This document shows, piece after piece, positions 26,450 through 36,124 of a DNA stretch of 64,000 bases. The DNA comes from Bacillus thuringiensis (GTDB taxonomy: Bacteria > Bacillota > Bacilli > Bacillales > Bacillaceae_G): NCBI RefSeq assembly GCF_014932895.1, contig NZ_JACYOF010000004.1:124001-188000 (forward strand), written 5' to 3'. Each line of letters begins with the position of its first letter. Position 1 is the stretch's first letter. The notes beneath the pieces are model-generated. The model did no database searches, was not told where the DNA came from, and worked only from the letters and a program-made list of their open reading frames with translations. The position numbers and the translations under genes were made by a program.

Positions 26450-27169
26450 TCAATGATACGTGTATCCTCCATCAGGAAATAATACATTACCTGTAGTAAA
26501 ACTATTTTGCATTAAATATAGGACAGTATGTGCAATTTCATTATTATAGCCAGGTCTCTGTACAAGAGAAAGAGACTTATAACCTTCATAAGCAGCTATT
26601 CTATTTTTGTTTTGTTCATTTTCCCTTCGTATCGTTCCAGGTGAAACAACATTAACTCTAATGGGAGCTAATTCAACAGCTAAAGCTTTCCCTAAACTTT
26701 CAATAGCACCATTACAAGCGCCATAAGCGGGTGCACCTTTAAGTGGTCTTTGACTAAATGCACCAGACATTAACACAATAGATCCAGAATTAGAAAGAAA
26801 AGGAATTGCATATTTTACGGCGTAATATTGTGGCCAAAACTTTCTGATAAAGCTGCTTTCAGCAATATCATCAGTAGTGGTTATTGGTCCAAGTGTGTAA
26901 GAGGCTCCTGATGTGAATAAATGATCAAAATTCCCAACTTTCTTGAAAAAAATTTGTAATTGATCTTTATTTTGATTATCCAATACATAAGTTTGAAGAT
27001 GATTGTTATTTATTAATTCTCCAGCAACCTTTAATTTTTCTTCCGAGCGCCCTGCAAGAATTACATGTGCGCCTTGTTGAATTGCTTGTTTTGCTGTTGC
27101 TAATCCAATACCAGAACTTCCACCAATAATAACGATTTGTTTATCTTTTAATGTTGTAAAAGATATGAT
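26450..27169 (-). CDS. Short-chain dehydrogenase/reductase with ATC at the start position and YxxxN site
   Basis: Homology runs beyond the TTG at 26983 to 27169: ISFTTLKDKQIVIIGGSSGIGLATAKQ, a normal SDR N-terminus with the nucleotide-binding GGSSGIG. AAAGGAG lies seven bases before codon ATC (27169-27167), exactly where ATG is expected. The 239-residue length is normal only with this extension. The catalytic tetrad has S (LMSGAF) and Y (PAYGACNGAIE), but the lysine position is N. It may be inactive, or start from ATC or downstream TTG; both readings are inference. It is divergent from an HxlR gene. Confidence 0.65.
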   Translation of the reverse strand: MISFTTLKDKQIVIIGGSSGIGLATAKQAIQQGAHVILAGRSEEKLKVAGELINNNHLQTYVLDNQNKDQLQIFFKKVGNFDHLFTSGASYTLGPITTTDDIAESSFIRKFWPQYYAVKYAIPFLSNSGSIVLMSGAFSQRPLKGAPAYGACNGAIESLGKALAVELAPIRVNVVSPGTIRRENEQNKNRIAAYEGYKSLSLVQRPGYNNEIAHTVLYLMQNSFTTGNVLFPDGGYTYH

Positions 27170-27361
27170 TAAGCCTCTCCTTTAATATAAAATAAAAAAT
27201 TAAATTTGTGATGCTTTTATTATTCGTTAAAATATGATTATTGAAAAGTACGCATTTTATTTGTACTTAGTCGCAACTTTCGTACTAATAAATCAGTGAA
27301 CGGAGAAATAACATGAAAAATTATTTATTATGATCTATGATGGGGGAGAAGAGGTGAGAAG

Positions 27362-27694
27362 ATGGATTTACAAGAACCGAAATTAAAAGGAGTAATAGCA
27401 ACATTACAAATAATCGGCGGGAAATGGAAGCCACTGATTTTATTTATTTTGTTAACAGATGGAACGAAACGATTTGGTGAATTAAAGCGATTAATACCAG
27501 ACATATCTCAAGGAACATTAGCAAAGCAGCTTCGTGAGTTAGAGCAAGATCAACTAATAAAACACGAAATTTATCAAGAAATACCACCTAAAGTGGAATA
27601 TAGCTTATCTGAACACGGAAAAACAGTAAGCACTGTTTTGGATAGTATGTGTGGTTGGGGGAGAGGGCATTTAGAATATATAGATAAAAAATAA
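27362..27694 (+). CDS. HxlR-family regulator divergent from the SDR gene
   Basis: 110 residues, winged helix, with [40 protein letters not shown] and wing [13 protein letters not shown]. Unlike the HxlR protein at 15971-16288 it lacks the N-terminal cysteine; its only cysteine is late (SMCGWG). The AGTACG...CGTACT repeat in the divergent gap (about 27247-27286) could be its site. The arrangement suits control of the SDR gene, as HxlR proteins often control adjacent oxidoreductases. Confidence 0.85.
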   Translation: MDLQEPKLKGVIATLQIIGGKWKPLILFILLTDGTKRFGELKRLIPDISQGTLAKQLRELEQDQLIKHEIYQEIPPKVEYSLSEHGKTVSTVLDSMCGWGRGHLEYIDKK

Positions 27695-27975
27695 ATCATA
27701 AAATTATTATGTAAACTGGATGAAGTGTATGGAAAGCCTCTATCTTAATAATTTGCATTTTATAATATGTAATTAAATAATGTTATTATACATATAATCT
27801 TCCAAACAAGGTGGGATAGATGAAATGCCGTATTGTTCGAAGTAACTAGTTGTTCGAGGCTGAAAAATGTGTATCAGATATAAAAGGAGATTTACGAAAA
27901 TATCAACTTGGAGTCTATTTCGGGGATTATTAGAATTAAACGTTTTATGCATTTTTACAAAGGGGAAATAATAAA

Positions 27976-28728
27976 ATGAACGAATTAGAGTATAAAAACT
28001 TTTATGATAAAGTGGGACGATTAAATGGGTGGGAATTTAGTAATTTAAAATGTGAAACTGTAGGAGATACTTGGGATTTTTATGGCGAAGTGAAAATAAG
28101 ATGCAAACCATCACATATTCTACTTGATGTTGGTACAGGCGGAGGAGAGAATGTACTAAAAATAGCATCTTCAGCCAAATTACTAATTGGAATAGATAAT
28201 TCTAATGGAATGATTGAAACAGCACATTCCAACTTAAAAAAAGCAGGTGTACAAAACATTGAGTTTCTTCAAATGAATTCTGAATCTTTGACGTTTCCTC
28301 ATTCTTATTTTGATATTGCTTCTAGTTGTCATGCGCCATTTGTAGCATCTGAGTTAGCAAAAGTAATGAAAAAAGGTGCTTTTTTCTTAACACAACAAGT
28401 TTGCGAACATGATAAATTAAACCTTAAAGAAGCATTTGGCAGAGGCCAATGCTTAGGAGTAAGAGATGGCACTTTAAAGGAAAAATATATGAGTGAACTT
28501 ATTAGTGTTGGATTTGAACTCGTGCAAGTACGTGCATATGATGTTATTGATTATTACAATACACCTGAAGATCTCATTTTCTTATTAAAACATACGCCTA
28601 TTATTCCTAGATTTGGAGAAGAGGAAGACGATTTTAATATTTTACAAAAGTTCATTGATGCTAATAGTTCTGAAAAAGGGATTCGTACGAATTCAAAAAG
28701 ATTTATGATTATTGCAGTTAAATCATAA
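27976..28728 (+). CDS. Class I SAM-dependent methyltransferase
   Basis: 250 residues. SAM motif I is LLDVGTGGGENVLKIA (about 50-65), followed by GIDNSNGMIETA (motif II acid) and FDIASSCHAPF. The C-terminal half is variable. It resembles small-molecule methyltransferases; the acceptor is unknown. AAAGGGGAAATAATAAA precedes the ATG. The gene stands alone with a strong terminator behind it; the 280 bases in front hold no gene I can support. Confidence 0.82.
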   Translation: MNELEYKNFYDKVGRLNGWEFSNLKCETVGDTWDFYGEVKIRCKPSHILLDVGTGGGENVLKIASSAKLLIGIDNSNGMIETAHSNLKKAGVQNIEFLQMNSESLTFPHSYFDIASSCHAPFVASELAKVMKKGAFFLTQQVCEHDKLNLKEAFGRGQCLGVRDGTLKEKYMSELISVGFELVQVRAYDVIDYYNTPEDLIFLLKHTPIIPRFGEEEDDFNILQKFIDANSSEKGIRTNSKRFMIIAVKS

Positions 28729-28739
28729 TGTATTTTAAT

Positions 28740-28780
28740 AAAAAAAGCTGATTTTCTTTAAAAGAAAATCAGCTTTTTTG
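28740..28780 (+). terminator. Terminator of the methyltransferase gene
   Basis: Stem AAAAAGCTGATTTTCTTT/AAAGAAAATCAGCTTTTT with flanking A and T runs. Confidence 0.9.
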
Positions 28781-28866
28781 TGTGGAAAAGAATGCAGGGG
28801 AAATTTGAAAATAATAGAAATAAGTAAAGTGTTAATCAAAAAATCGAAATATGGAGGATAATTGTT

Positions 28867-29700
28867 GTGAAACGTTACTATATGAATAATGAAAAACTAA
28901 ACGTGCATATTACTGAATGGGGGAATAATGACAAACCCGTTATCTTTTGTTTACATGGATTAGGTAGTACGAGTTTAAGTTTTATAGAAATTGCAGAGAA
29001 ATTAAAAGAGGATTATAGATTTATCTCTATCGATGCACCAGGACACGGCAAAACAGCTCCATTTGAACGAACAGAAGATTATGAGATGCAAAATTTAGCG
29101 CATTGGTTAAACGAAATTGTAAATGCACTTCAAATTGAACGTTTTTATTTTCTTTCTCATTCTTGGGGAAGTTTCGTCGCGTTATATTATTTATTAAATA
29201 ATCCAGAAAAAGTATTAGGAAGTATTCTTATTGATGGTGGATATCAAACAAAAAGACTTCAAGAAGAAACGCTTCAAGAGGAAATTGCGTATTACGAAAA
29301 GGATTTTGAGGAATACGTTTTTAATAATTGGGATGGATTTTTCAAAAGTGAACAAGAAGCTTATACTAGGTGGTCTCCATTATTAGCAGTTGCTGTAAAG
29401 GACCTTGGAATTGAAATGGATAATAAAGTATGTTGGCATGCGCGGGGGACAACAGCTGGTAATATAATAAGAGGTATGCATAAAGATGAAACGATAGATA
29501 TATACGAGAAGTTACCAGGTAATATTGTATTACTTCGAGCTACAGTTCCACAAATATGGGGGGAATATAGAGATAAAACAGTAAACATTTTTAAAGAGAA
29601 AACTGACGGTGTAGTAAAAATAATACCTGATACTACACACATGTTGCACTGGGATAAACCAGAAGTAGTTATAGCAGAAATAAAAAGTAATTGGAGCTAA
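28867..29700 (+). CDS. Alpha/beta hydrolase
   Basis: 277 residues from GTG 28867 behind ATGGAGGATAATTGTT. Alpha/beta hydrolase fold: oxyanion HGLGSTSLSF, IDAPGHGKTAPF, nucleophile elbow SHSWGS (serine near residue 99), acid near the C-terminus, and late histidine TTHMLHWDKPE. The family includes esterases, lactonases and C-C hydrolases; the substrate cannot be told. Confidence 0.85.
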   Translation: MKRYYMNNEKLNVHITEWGNNDKPVIFCLHGLGSTSLSFIEIAEKLKEDYRFISIDAPGHGKTAPFERTEDYEMQNLAHWLNEIVNALQIERFYFLSHSWGSFVALYYLLNNPEKVLGSILIDGGYQTKRLQEETLQEEIAYYEKDFEEYVFNNWDGFFKSEQEAYTRWSPLLAVAVKDLGIEMDNKVCWHARGTTAGNIIRGMHKDETIDIYEKLPGNIVLLRATVPQIWGEYRDKTVNIFKEKTDGVVKIIPDTTHMLHWDKPEVVIAEIKSNWS

Positions 29701-29815
29701 CATATTCATACTAAAGTTGTAGTTTCTATATGAAAAATCCATCCTCCCGTTTGATTTTATCTATTTATAAGTGTAATACAATACGAATAGATAGTATGAA
29801 ATAGGGGGATTTAAA

Positions 29816-30610
29816 ATGATTACACATATATCAGATATAACACTACAAACGGTTTCAATAGAAGGGGTAAAACAAGTTTATAAGGACATATTATCTTTTC
29901 CAATAAAAAAAGAAACAGCAGCATTTATTCAATTTGAAGTAACACCTTACACAACAATTAGCTTTCAAGAGGTGTATGAACCAATAGCACCTGCGCATTT
30001 CGCTTTTGAGGTTCCATATTCAAAATTTCATGAAACAGCAAAATGGCTTGAAAAGTCTGGATTACTTATTGTGAAATGGAAAAATGGAAATACAATTGGT
30101 GGGGAGAACGGTCTATTCAATTTATACTTTAAAGACGGGGATGGAAATCTTCTCGAAATTATCGCACATAGTTATATTCAAGAAAAAGTATTAGTCCCGC
30201 ATTCACCGTTAAACATTTTATATGTAAGGGAAATTGGTCTTCCTGTTAAAAGTGTACCTGTATTTACGGAATGGTTGAAATCAAATCTAGATATGAAAAC
30301 GAAGGAAGATGGGGATATTTTTAATTTTGTTATAGGTGGCACTGCATATATAGTTGCAACCTGGTGGCAACGACCTTGGATTCCAATTGCGATGAAAGCT
30401 TTACCACCGAAAGTACATGTATCCTTCGGAACACCGGATTGCGTATTTTTACAACGAATCCAAAACAAATTTAAGGAAAATAATATTCCATTTGAATGTA
30501 AACGTAATGAAGTATCATTTATTCAACAAGGATATTCATTTACTATCTTGCATACACTAGAGTTTGATTCCGATATTCCTAAACAATTAAACTTACCACT
30601 TTCTATTTAA
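29816..30610 (+). CDS. VOC (glyoxalase/bleomycin-resistance) family protein, two modules
   Basis: 264 residues with two vicinal-oxygen-chelate halves. The first (1-123) starts HISDITLQTVSIEGVKQVYKDIL and ends FKDGDGNLLEIIAHS, where the metal-ligand glutamate and preceding histidine pattern is typical. The second (about 130-235) starts LYVREIGLPVKSVPVFTEWL and is more divergent. AGGGGGATTTAAA precedes the ATG. Glyoxalase, dioxygenase or drug-binding function are all possible. Confidence 0.78.
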   Translation: MITHISDITLQTVSIEGVKQVYKDILSFPIKKETAAFIQFEVTPYTTISFQEVYEPIAPAHFAFEVPYSKFHETAKWLEKSGLLIVKWKNGNTIGGENGLFNLYFKDGDGNLLEIIAHSYIQEKVLVPHSPLNILYVREIGLPVKSVPVFTEWLKSNLDMKTKEDGDIFNFVIGGTAYIVATWWQRPWIPIAMKALPPKVHVSFGTPDCVFLQRIQNKFKENNIPFECKRNEVSFIQQGYSFTILHTLEFDSDIPKQLNLPLSI

Positions 30611-30634
30611 GGATAGAAAGTGGTAAGTTTTTTG
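30591..30634 (+). terminator. Terminator of the VOC gene
   Basis: A perfect stem CTTACCACTTTCTAT/ATAGAAAGTGGTAAG overlaps the last codons and is followed by TTTTTT. Confidence 0.9.
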
Positions 30635-30713
30635 TATTTTTGTGAAGAAGGTTTTCGTTATGATTATAGTGAATTTATAGAGAAGTGTAAGGCGTTATTC
30701 TAATCGATTTTAA

Positions 30714-30722
30714 GGGGGGGGG
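30714..30722 (+). repeat. G9 homopolymer just before a GTG start
   Basis: Nine consecutive G bases sit seven bases before GTG 30730 and act as the Shine-Dalgarno sequence. Length change here would alter spacing to the start but not the reading frame. Confidence 0.6.
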
Positions 30723-30729
30723 AAATGAA

Positions 30730-31452
30730 GTGAATCTAGGTTATCCGATTGCAAAAGGGAATACAGCAGAAATTTATCTCTATGATAATAAGGTTGTGAA
30801 ATTATTTAAAGAATATCTTCCCGATACAGAGTCTATTAATGAAGCAAAAAAACAAAAATATGCTTATTCATGTGGACTACCAGTTCCAAACGTATTTGAA
30901 GTGACAAAGGTACAAGGTAGACAGGCAATTATTATGGAATATGTAAAAGGAGAAAGTATCGGGGATCTCCTGCTTAATAATCTAAATAAAGCAGAGCATT
31001 ACATCAGTATGTGTGTTAATGAACAAAAAAAGATTTATGCTATATGTGTGAATGCAGATGAAATAGAATCAATGAGACAAAGGTTAGAGCGTCAAATTCA
31101 ATCTGTACATAAATTGGATGAAAACCAAAAGGAAAATGTATTAAAACAATTAGATTCAATCGTATTTGAACCTAGATTATGTCATGGTGATTTACATCTG
31201 TTTAATTTAATTATGACCGATGGTGATGTAAAAATTATAGATTGGGTAGATGCTAGTTCAGGTGATATTCGAGCCGATGTATTTCGTACATATTTACTGT
31301 ACGCTCAAGCTTCAGTAGAATTAGCTGAAATGTATTTGCATATATATTGCAGAAATACCGGCTTATCAAGAGAGGAGATTTTTCAATGGGCTCCTATTAT
31401 TATTGCAGCTAGGCTAACTGAAAGGTATCAGTTAAAAACAATGAATTACTAA
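30730..31452 (+). CDS. Aminoglycoside-phosphotransferase-fold kinase
   Basis: 240 residues from GTG 30730; the ATG at 30725 runs into a stop after two codons. APH/choline-kinase hallmarks are GNTAEIYLYDNKVVKLF at the N-lobe, the hinge MEYVKGE, Brenner motif CHGDLHLFNL (about residue 157) and metal-binding IIDWVDAS. The family phosphorylates antibiotics or small metabolites; nothing here fixes the substrate. Confidence 0.82.
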   Translation: MNLGYPIAKGNTAEIYLYDNKVVKLFKEYLPDTESINEAKKQKYAYSCGLPVPNVFEVTKVQGRQAIIMEYVKGESIGDLLLNNLNKAEHYISMCVNEQKKIYAICVNADEIESMRQRLERQIQSVHKLDENQKENVLKQLDSIVFEPRLCHGDLHLFNLIMTDGDVKIIDWVDASSGDIRADVFRTYLLYAQASVELAEMYLHIYCRNTGLSREEIFQWAPIIIAARLTERYQLKTMNY

Positions 31453-31578
31453 ATAAATTGGTAATTCAGTATTGTAATTAAAGAAAAAATCTCTATATAT
31501 GCTAACAATAGGAATGGATGAGTAAGATTATTGGAATTAGCGTACAGTTAATAAAATAGTAAAGAAGGAGTCCATTTT

Positions 31579-32379
31579 ATGAAAACTAGTGAACCGATTT
31601 CTTTGAATGCTGAATTTGTGAAATCTTCCCCTGCGCTACAACTTTCAAAACTACATAAACAGTTCGGTGAATTTATTGCAGTAAATCAGATTGATTTAAC
31701 TGTTCCAAGGGGATCTTTCTACGGAGTAGTTGGGCCTAATGGAGCAGGAAAAACGACTTCGTTGTCGATGGCTGTCGGTTTGTTACGACCAGATGGCGGG
31801 AACGTTAAAGTTTTTGGTATTGATGTTTGGTGTAATCCCAAACAAGCTAAAACACTGATTGGGGTATTACCAGATGGATTAGCTTTACCAGAAAGACTTA
31901 CTGGTCGCGAATTATTAACGTATATGGGATTGTTAAGAGGAATGAATGTGAAGGAAGTTGCTCAGCGAACAGAAGAATTACTTACAGTACTAGAGTTAAA
32001 TAATGCTGAGGGAACTCTAGTTATAAATTATTCTACTGGTATGCGCAAAAAAATCGGTCTCGCACTTGCCCTCCTGCATGCACCTAAATTACTCGTTCTC
32101 GATGAACCATTTGAGGCGGTAGACCCTATTTCTGCAACTACTATTAAAAAGATTTTACAGAAATTTGTTAGTTCAGGCGGTTCTGTAGTATTTTCAAGTC
32201 ATGTCATGGCATTAGTTGAACAACTTTGTGACCACATTGCGATTATTTCGAAAGGAGGAGTACTTTCGTCAGGAAAGATGGAAGATGTTTGTGGTGAAGA
32301 AAAACTAGAAGATATTTTCGTTCGATTAGTAGGCAGTCCTACTGTTAAAGGAGGAGAACTGTCTTGGTTAGTGTTTTAA
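31579..32379 (+). CDS. ABC transporter ATP-binding protein, exporter type
   Basis: 266 residues: Walker A GPNGAGKTT (about 55-63), signature NYSTGMRKKIGLALAL, Walker B LLVLDEPFEAVDP and H-loop SSHV. The signature has STGM in place of the usual SGG, as in several ABC-2 exporter ATPases. AAGAAGGAGTCC precedes the ATG. Its last 16 bases overlap the next gene, so the two form one transporter. Confidence 0.9.
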   Translation: MKTSEPISLNAEFVKSSPALQLSKLHKQFGEFIAVNQIDLTVPRGSFYGVVGPNGAGKTTSLSMAVGLLRPDGGNVKVFGIDVWCNPKQAKTLIGVLPDGLALPERLTGRELLTYMGLLRGMNVKEVAQRTEELLTVLELNNAEGTLVINYSTGMRKKIGLALALLHAPKLLVLDEPFEAVDPISATTIKKILQKFVSSGGSVVFSSHVMALVEQLCDHIAIISKGGVLSSGKMEDVCGEEKLEDIFVRLVGSPTVKGGELSWLVF

Positions 32380-34247
32380 TTCAAATGAAGTTATCAATAC
32401 TTAAACATTCAATGAATGGTGGTAGGGCAGTTCTATTTATTACGGCAGGATTAGTTGGTTTATTGCTAGCAATTGGAACGATTCTACTTTTTTCTTTTTA
32501 TCCTACGGAACAAAACATATCAAAAAGTATTCTATACGTTACATTCGCTATTTGGACAGTAGGATGGATTATTGGTCCGATGCTTACTGGGGGAGACGGA
32601 ATATTACGTCCTGAATACTTTGTGTTGATTCCACTCAGCACTTATAAACTTGCTAGGACATTGCTCGTTGTAGCTTTTATAGGATTAGGACCACTAGTTA
32701 GTTTTTTGGCTTTCATAGGATTATTAATTTACGCAGCCAGAATTAGCTTATTTGCAATTATAGTAGCAGTTCCGGCAATTATTTTACAGTTAATTTTTGT
32801 AGTGTTGTTATCAAAAGTAATAGTTAGTATTATGGGTGAGACGATGAAATCAAGAGTCGGTATGGAAATGGGAGCGATGATCATCGGTTTCATCATTGCA
32901 TTTCTAAATGTGGGCTGGTATGCACTTCCTGTAATCGATAGGATAACATTTAATGATACTACGCTACTTTACATGATTCCATCTAGTTGGACGATACTTG
33001 CTGTAGAGTACGCAAGTCAATCTAATTGGTTATTAGCTTTTGTTTTCTTAAGTGCAATAACAATATTTTGCGGGTTCCTTTTATTTATATGGACTACATT
33101 ATTAACTAGAAGTACAGTGAGAGATTCTAAAAAAATCCAAGGCGAGATTACTAATAAGCATTATAGAAAAGTTTTTAAAATCTTTTTAGAAACTAAAATA
33201 GGAGCAATCATAACTAAGGAGCTAAAAAGTTGGGGGAAAGATCCACAACGAGGCCGCTTTCTGCGGATGGGCATATGGATAGGCGTATTTTATGGGATTT
33301 TAGTTACAATTGCTGATATACCATACTTAATGCCTTGGGCGGGAGTAATTATGATTGTATTTACAAGTATGTTCGTTTGTAATTTATATGGTTTCGATGG
33401 AAGCACATTATGGTTAACGTTGGTGACACCTGGAGCAGAAAGGATGGATGTGCGTGGTCGTCAACTAGCTTGGTTGATAGCTATTGGTCCAGTGGCAATT
33501 TTAACTACACTAATTTTTACCTTTTCTAGCGGGCTTACTTTCGTTTATCCATGGATATATGCAGTAATCCCGGCGTTACTTGGTGGGGCAGTAGGCCTTA
33601 TTGTGTTATTTTCTGTAGTTAACTTAATTCCAATTACTGATCCTCATCGTCGGGGAAGGGGAACCATAATATCCGGTGACGATATGAATGCGAGTAAGAT
33701 GTTTATAACTACGTGGCTCATGATGGTGATGGTGTTAGCAACAGCAGTACCAGCTTTACTAGTTGTATGGCTTGGAACATCACTACGTTTACAGTTCTTA
33801 CAATGGTTAGGTGTACCGACTGGGATTTGTACGGGAGTGTTTTTAGCTTGGTTATTTGGGCGCATTGCTTACACAAAGCTTGAAAAAAATGGCCCTGAGT
33901 TGCTATTTGAAATGAAAAGTGGGATGAAAATAAAGAGGGATATTCACAAAAAGAAAGTTCAAAACAAAGCGACTGAATTACCTAAGAAAAAACTAGCTTT
34001 TGTTGTTCTTTTTGTATTTATGGGGATCTTTTTTTTAGTTCACCAAAGTATAGTACCGATAATCCTTGAAATATTGGGTGTGGATGAAAAAGTTCGTCTT
34101 TTCTTCCTTCCGCGCTATCTTCCGCAAATTGCTCGTATTCCTGCAAGTATCATTTTTGCTCTATTAGGTATAACGTTTTTGTATAAAGCAATTTTAACTA
34201 TGAAAAGGCACGTGAAAAAAACGCAACTAATAAAAGATGATATGTAA
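32364..34247 (+). CDS. Large ABC-2-like transporter permease
   Basis: 627 residues from TTG 32364 (AAAGGAGGAGAA upstream, inside the ATPase gene). About 12-14 hydrophobic segments: 20-45, 55-75, 95-125, 130-150, 165-190, 215-245, 300-330, 335-350, 365-395, 400-425, 450-480, 485-505, 550-570 and 590-610. Intervening basic loops face the cytoplasm. No extracellular domain is seen. Together with the ATPase it should be an exporter of unknown substrate. Confidence 0.82.
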   Translation: MVSVLIQMKLSILKHSMNGGRAVLFITAGLVGLLLAIGTILLFSFYPTEQNISKSILYVTFAIWTVGWIIGPMLTGGDGILRPEYFVLIPLSTYKLARTLLVVAFIGLGPLVSFLAFIGLLIYAARISLFAIIVAVPAIILQLIFVVLLSKVIVSIMGETMKSRVGMEMGAMIIGFIIAFLNVGWYALPVIDRITFNDTTLLYMIPSSWTILAVEYASQSNWLLAFVFLSAITIFCGFLLFIWTTLLTRSTVRDSKKIQGEITNKHYRKVFKIFLETKIGAIITKELKSWGKDPQRGRFLRMGIWIGVFYGILVTIADIPYLMPWAGVIMIVFTSMFVCNLYGFDGSTLWLTLVTPGAERMDVRGRQLAWLIAIGPVAILTTLIFTFSSGLTFVYPWIYAVIPALLGGAVGLIVLFSVVNLIPITDPHRRGRGTIISGDDMNASKMFITTWLMMVMVLATAVPALLVVWLGTSLRLQFLQWLGVPTGICTGVFLAWLFGRIAYTKLEKNGPELLFEMKSGMKIKRDIHKKKVQNKATELPKKKLAFVVLFVFMGIFFLVHQSIVPIILEILGVDEKVRLFFLPRYLPQIARIPASIIFALLGITFLYKAILTMKRHVKKTQLIKDDM

Positions 34248-34274
34248 AACATTCCTAAAAATCGTTTTTTATAT

Positions 34275-34304
34275 GATGTTGTTTAACTATTGTTAAACAA
34301 CATC
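34275..34304. terminator. Convergent terminator hairpin
   Basis: A perfect 13-bp stem GATGTTGTTTAAC/GTTAAACAACATC lies between the permease gene and the opposing kinase gene; the T-rich flank on the minus strand is better. Confidence 0.65.
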
Positions 34305-34308
34305 TGCT

Positions 34309-35256
34309 TTACGTTTTAATTAAGGAATGATTATTTTCAAGCTTTAATCTATAAAGATTCATTATCCGTACTTGTTCCTCAGTTAATTCTTCTTTATTCC
34401 AATACATATGCATTAAACTATATTCAAATATCTCCTTTAATCTTACAAACAATGGAAGCTTGTCTATCATTTCTTTAGGTAGTTCATTTTCTTCTTGATA
34501 TCCGTCAAGTATTGCTTTTGTAATAGAATTCTCATAATCAACAATATTTCCATTTCCAGCAAAAGAATATTCTATCGCGCTATAAATTGGAACTGCTAAA
34601 TCGAATATGTAAAAATGTTTCTCACAGTCTTGAAAATCAATCATTGTTAAATTTAAATCATTATCAACTAAAATGTTCTCTAGCCATAAATCTCCATGAA
34701 TCAGGCCGTAGTTGTTAGATGTTTTTGGCAGTTTTTTAATGGAAAATAAAACATCAGATGCAAGTTCTCTAATAATAGTCTCTTCTTTAGGGATATACTT
34801 AAGGAAATTATATTCTTCATTTTCATACCAATCATTAATATGTTTTACGGGTTCGATACTTTCAAAGTTTTTAGATATATGATGTAATTTACCAATTTTT
34901 TGACCAAGTTTTTTAAATATATTAGAATTCCATTCACTTCTTGGTAAATGTATACCAGGGGCAACTTTATATAATACAGCAAAAAGTTCTTTGTCTAATG
35001 TTAATTTCTCTACTAAACTCCCCTTTAAAGAAGGTATTACTGGAGGGACTCCTAAACCCTTTTGATGTAAAAAGTTCGTATATGTAACTTCTTCTAACTG
35101 TTCTTCATACATTTTATAGTTAGTAATTCTAACAAAGTAAGTGCCTTGTTCGGCGAGACATTGATACATCTCATTTGTTATGGATTTAACGTTATTAAAA
35201 TCTAAAGGATATAGTTCATTAATTAGTTTGAGTGTTTCTTTTTCTAGCTCGTTCAT
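34309..35256 (-). CDS. Aminoglycoside-phosphotransferase-family kinase (CotS/APH fold)
   Basis: 315 residues from ATG 35256, which follows GGAAGGGAGTTACA; an upstream ATG in frame (35292) has no such site. Visible elements are the Brenner motif IHGDLWLENILVD and metal-binding MIDFQDCEKH. The N-lobe is short. The family covers antibiotic, choline, homoserine and spore-coat kinases. No neighbour decides the role. Confidence 0.82.
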   Translation of the reverse strand: MNELEKETLKLINELYPLDFNNVKSITNEMYQCLAEQGTYFVRITNYKMYEEQLEEVTYTNFLHQKGLGVPPVIPSLKGSLVEKLTLDKELFAVLYKVAPGIHLPRSEWNSNIFKKLGQKIGKLHHISKNFESIEPVKHINDWYENEEYNFLKYIPKEETIIRELASDVLFSIKKLPKTSNNYGLIHGDLWLENILVDNDLNLTMIDFQDCEKHFYIFDLAVPIYSAIEYSFAGNGNIVDYENSITKAILDGYQEENELPKEMIDKLPLFVRLKEIFEYSLMHMYWNKEELTEEQVRIMNLYRLKLENNHSLIKT

Positions 35257-35533
35257 TGTAACTCCCTTCCAAATATGAATTTTCCAAACCAAAAACTTAT
35301 AGTTCTTTAACTTTTGAAATTCGGGATTTATTTGGTAGATTCCTTTAAAAAGATATGTAGGTGCAGTAAGTAAATGTATGCCAAATAAGATAACTGAAAA
35401 AATATGAAGTTAAAAGTCACAAGTCAACGCAAGATTTTTCTTCATCATTAGTGTACAGAATTGATTACTAATTTTGATGTTGTAGCCGGTGAATAGTATG
35501 AGAAGCTTTATGAAACAAACGAATAAGATACAG

Positions 35534-35581
35534 AAATGGTACTATATGAAATACATAATGTAGCTTCATATAGTACCATTT
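35534..35581 (-). terminator. Terminator of the minus-strand GNAT gene
   Basis: A 16-bp perfect stem AAATGGTACTATATGA with its complement, just beyond the GNAT stop. The remaining 35293-35533 shows nothing further. Confidence 0.65.
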
Positions 35582-35584
35582 CTA

Positions 35585-36019
35585 TTATGATAACATTTTC
35601 GTCATAAGTATATGCGGAATACCATCTTCCATAAATATATCAGAAGAGGTTTGATAGCCTAATTTTTTATAAAATCCTTCAGCTTGTGTTTGACCGTGCA
35701 ATTTAATTTTGTTTGCTTCTTTGTTACGAGCAATTTCTTCTAATGCTCGAATAATTACTTTTCCTAATCCGTATTTACGATAGTCTTTTAAAATACAAAT
35801 TCTTTCTAGTTTACCAATTCCGTCAACGAATCGTATACGGCCAGTTCCAACAGGAAGCTCATTATAAAAAACTAATATATGATTGCATTCTTCGCCGATT
35901 TCGTCAAATCTATCAAATTCATCTTCAAGTGGGACACCTTGTTCTTTTACAAATACTTCTTTTCGAATATGAAAGGCAGTTTCTAAATCTGTAAATTCTG
36001 TTATGAGTTTGGATTGCAA
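35585..36019 (-). CDS. GNAT N-acetyltransferase
   Basis: 144 residues from TTG 36019 with GAAAGGG upstream. It opens as ElaA/YjcF-type GNATs do (HIRKEVFVKEQGVPLEDEFD). The acetyl-CoA motif is DYRKYGLGKVII, and the end is GFYKKLGYQTSSDIFMEDGIPHILM. The substrate is unknown. It is transcribed on its own, downstream of rpiA on the same strand with a terminator between. Confidence 0.88.
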   Translation of the reverse strand: MQSKLITEFTDLETAFHIRKEVFVKEQGVPLEDEFDRFDEIGEECNHILVFYNELPVGTGRIRFVDGIGKLERICILKDYRKYGLGKVIIRALEEIARNKEANKIKLHGQTQAEGFYKKLGYQTSSDIFMEDGIPHILMTKMLS

Positions 36020-36096
36020 ATCGTTCAGCCCTTTCTAGTGTGATGTGCTTGTGTTTTCATAGTATATCATAAAGAAGCGTTATAAGAAGAAAGAAT

Positions 36097-36124
36097 AAAA
36101 AGCCGACTTTAAAAAGTCAGCTTT
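36097..36124 (-). terminator. Terminator of rpiA
   Basis: Stem AAAAGCYGACTTT/AAAGTCAGCTTT immediately beyond the rpiA stop, then T-rich on the minus strand. Confidence 0.75.
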
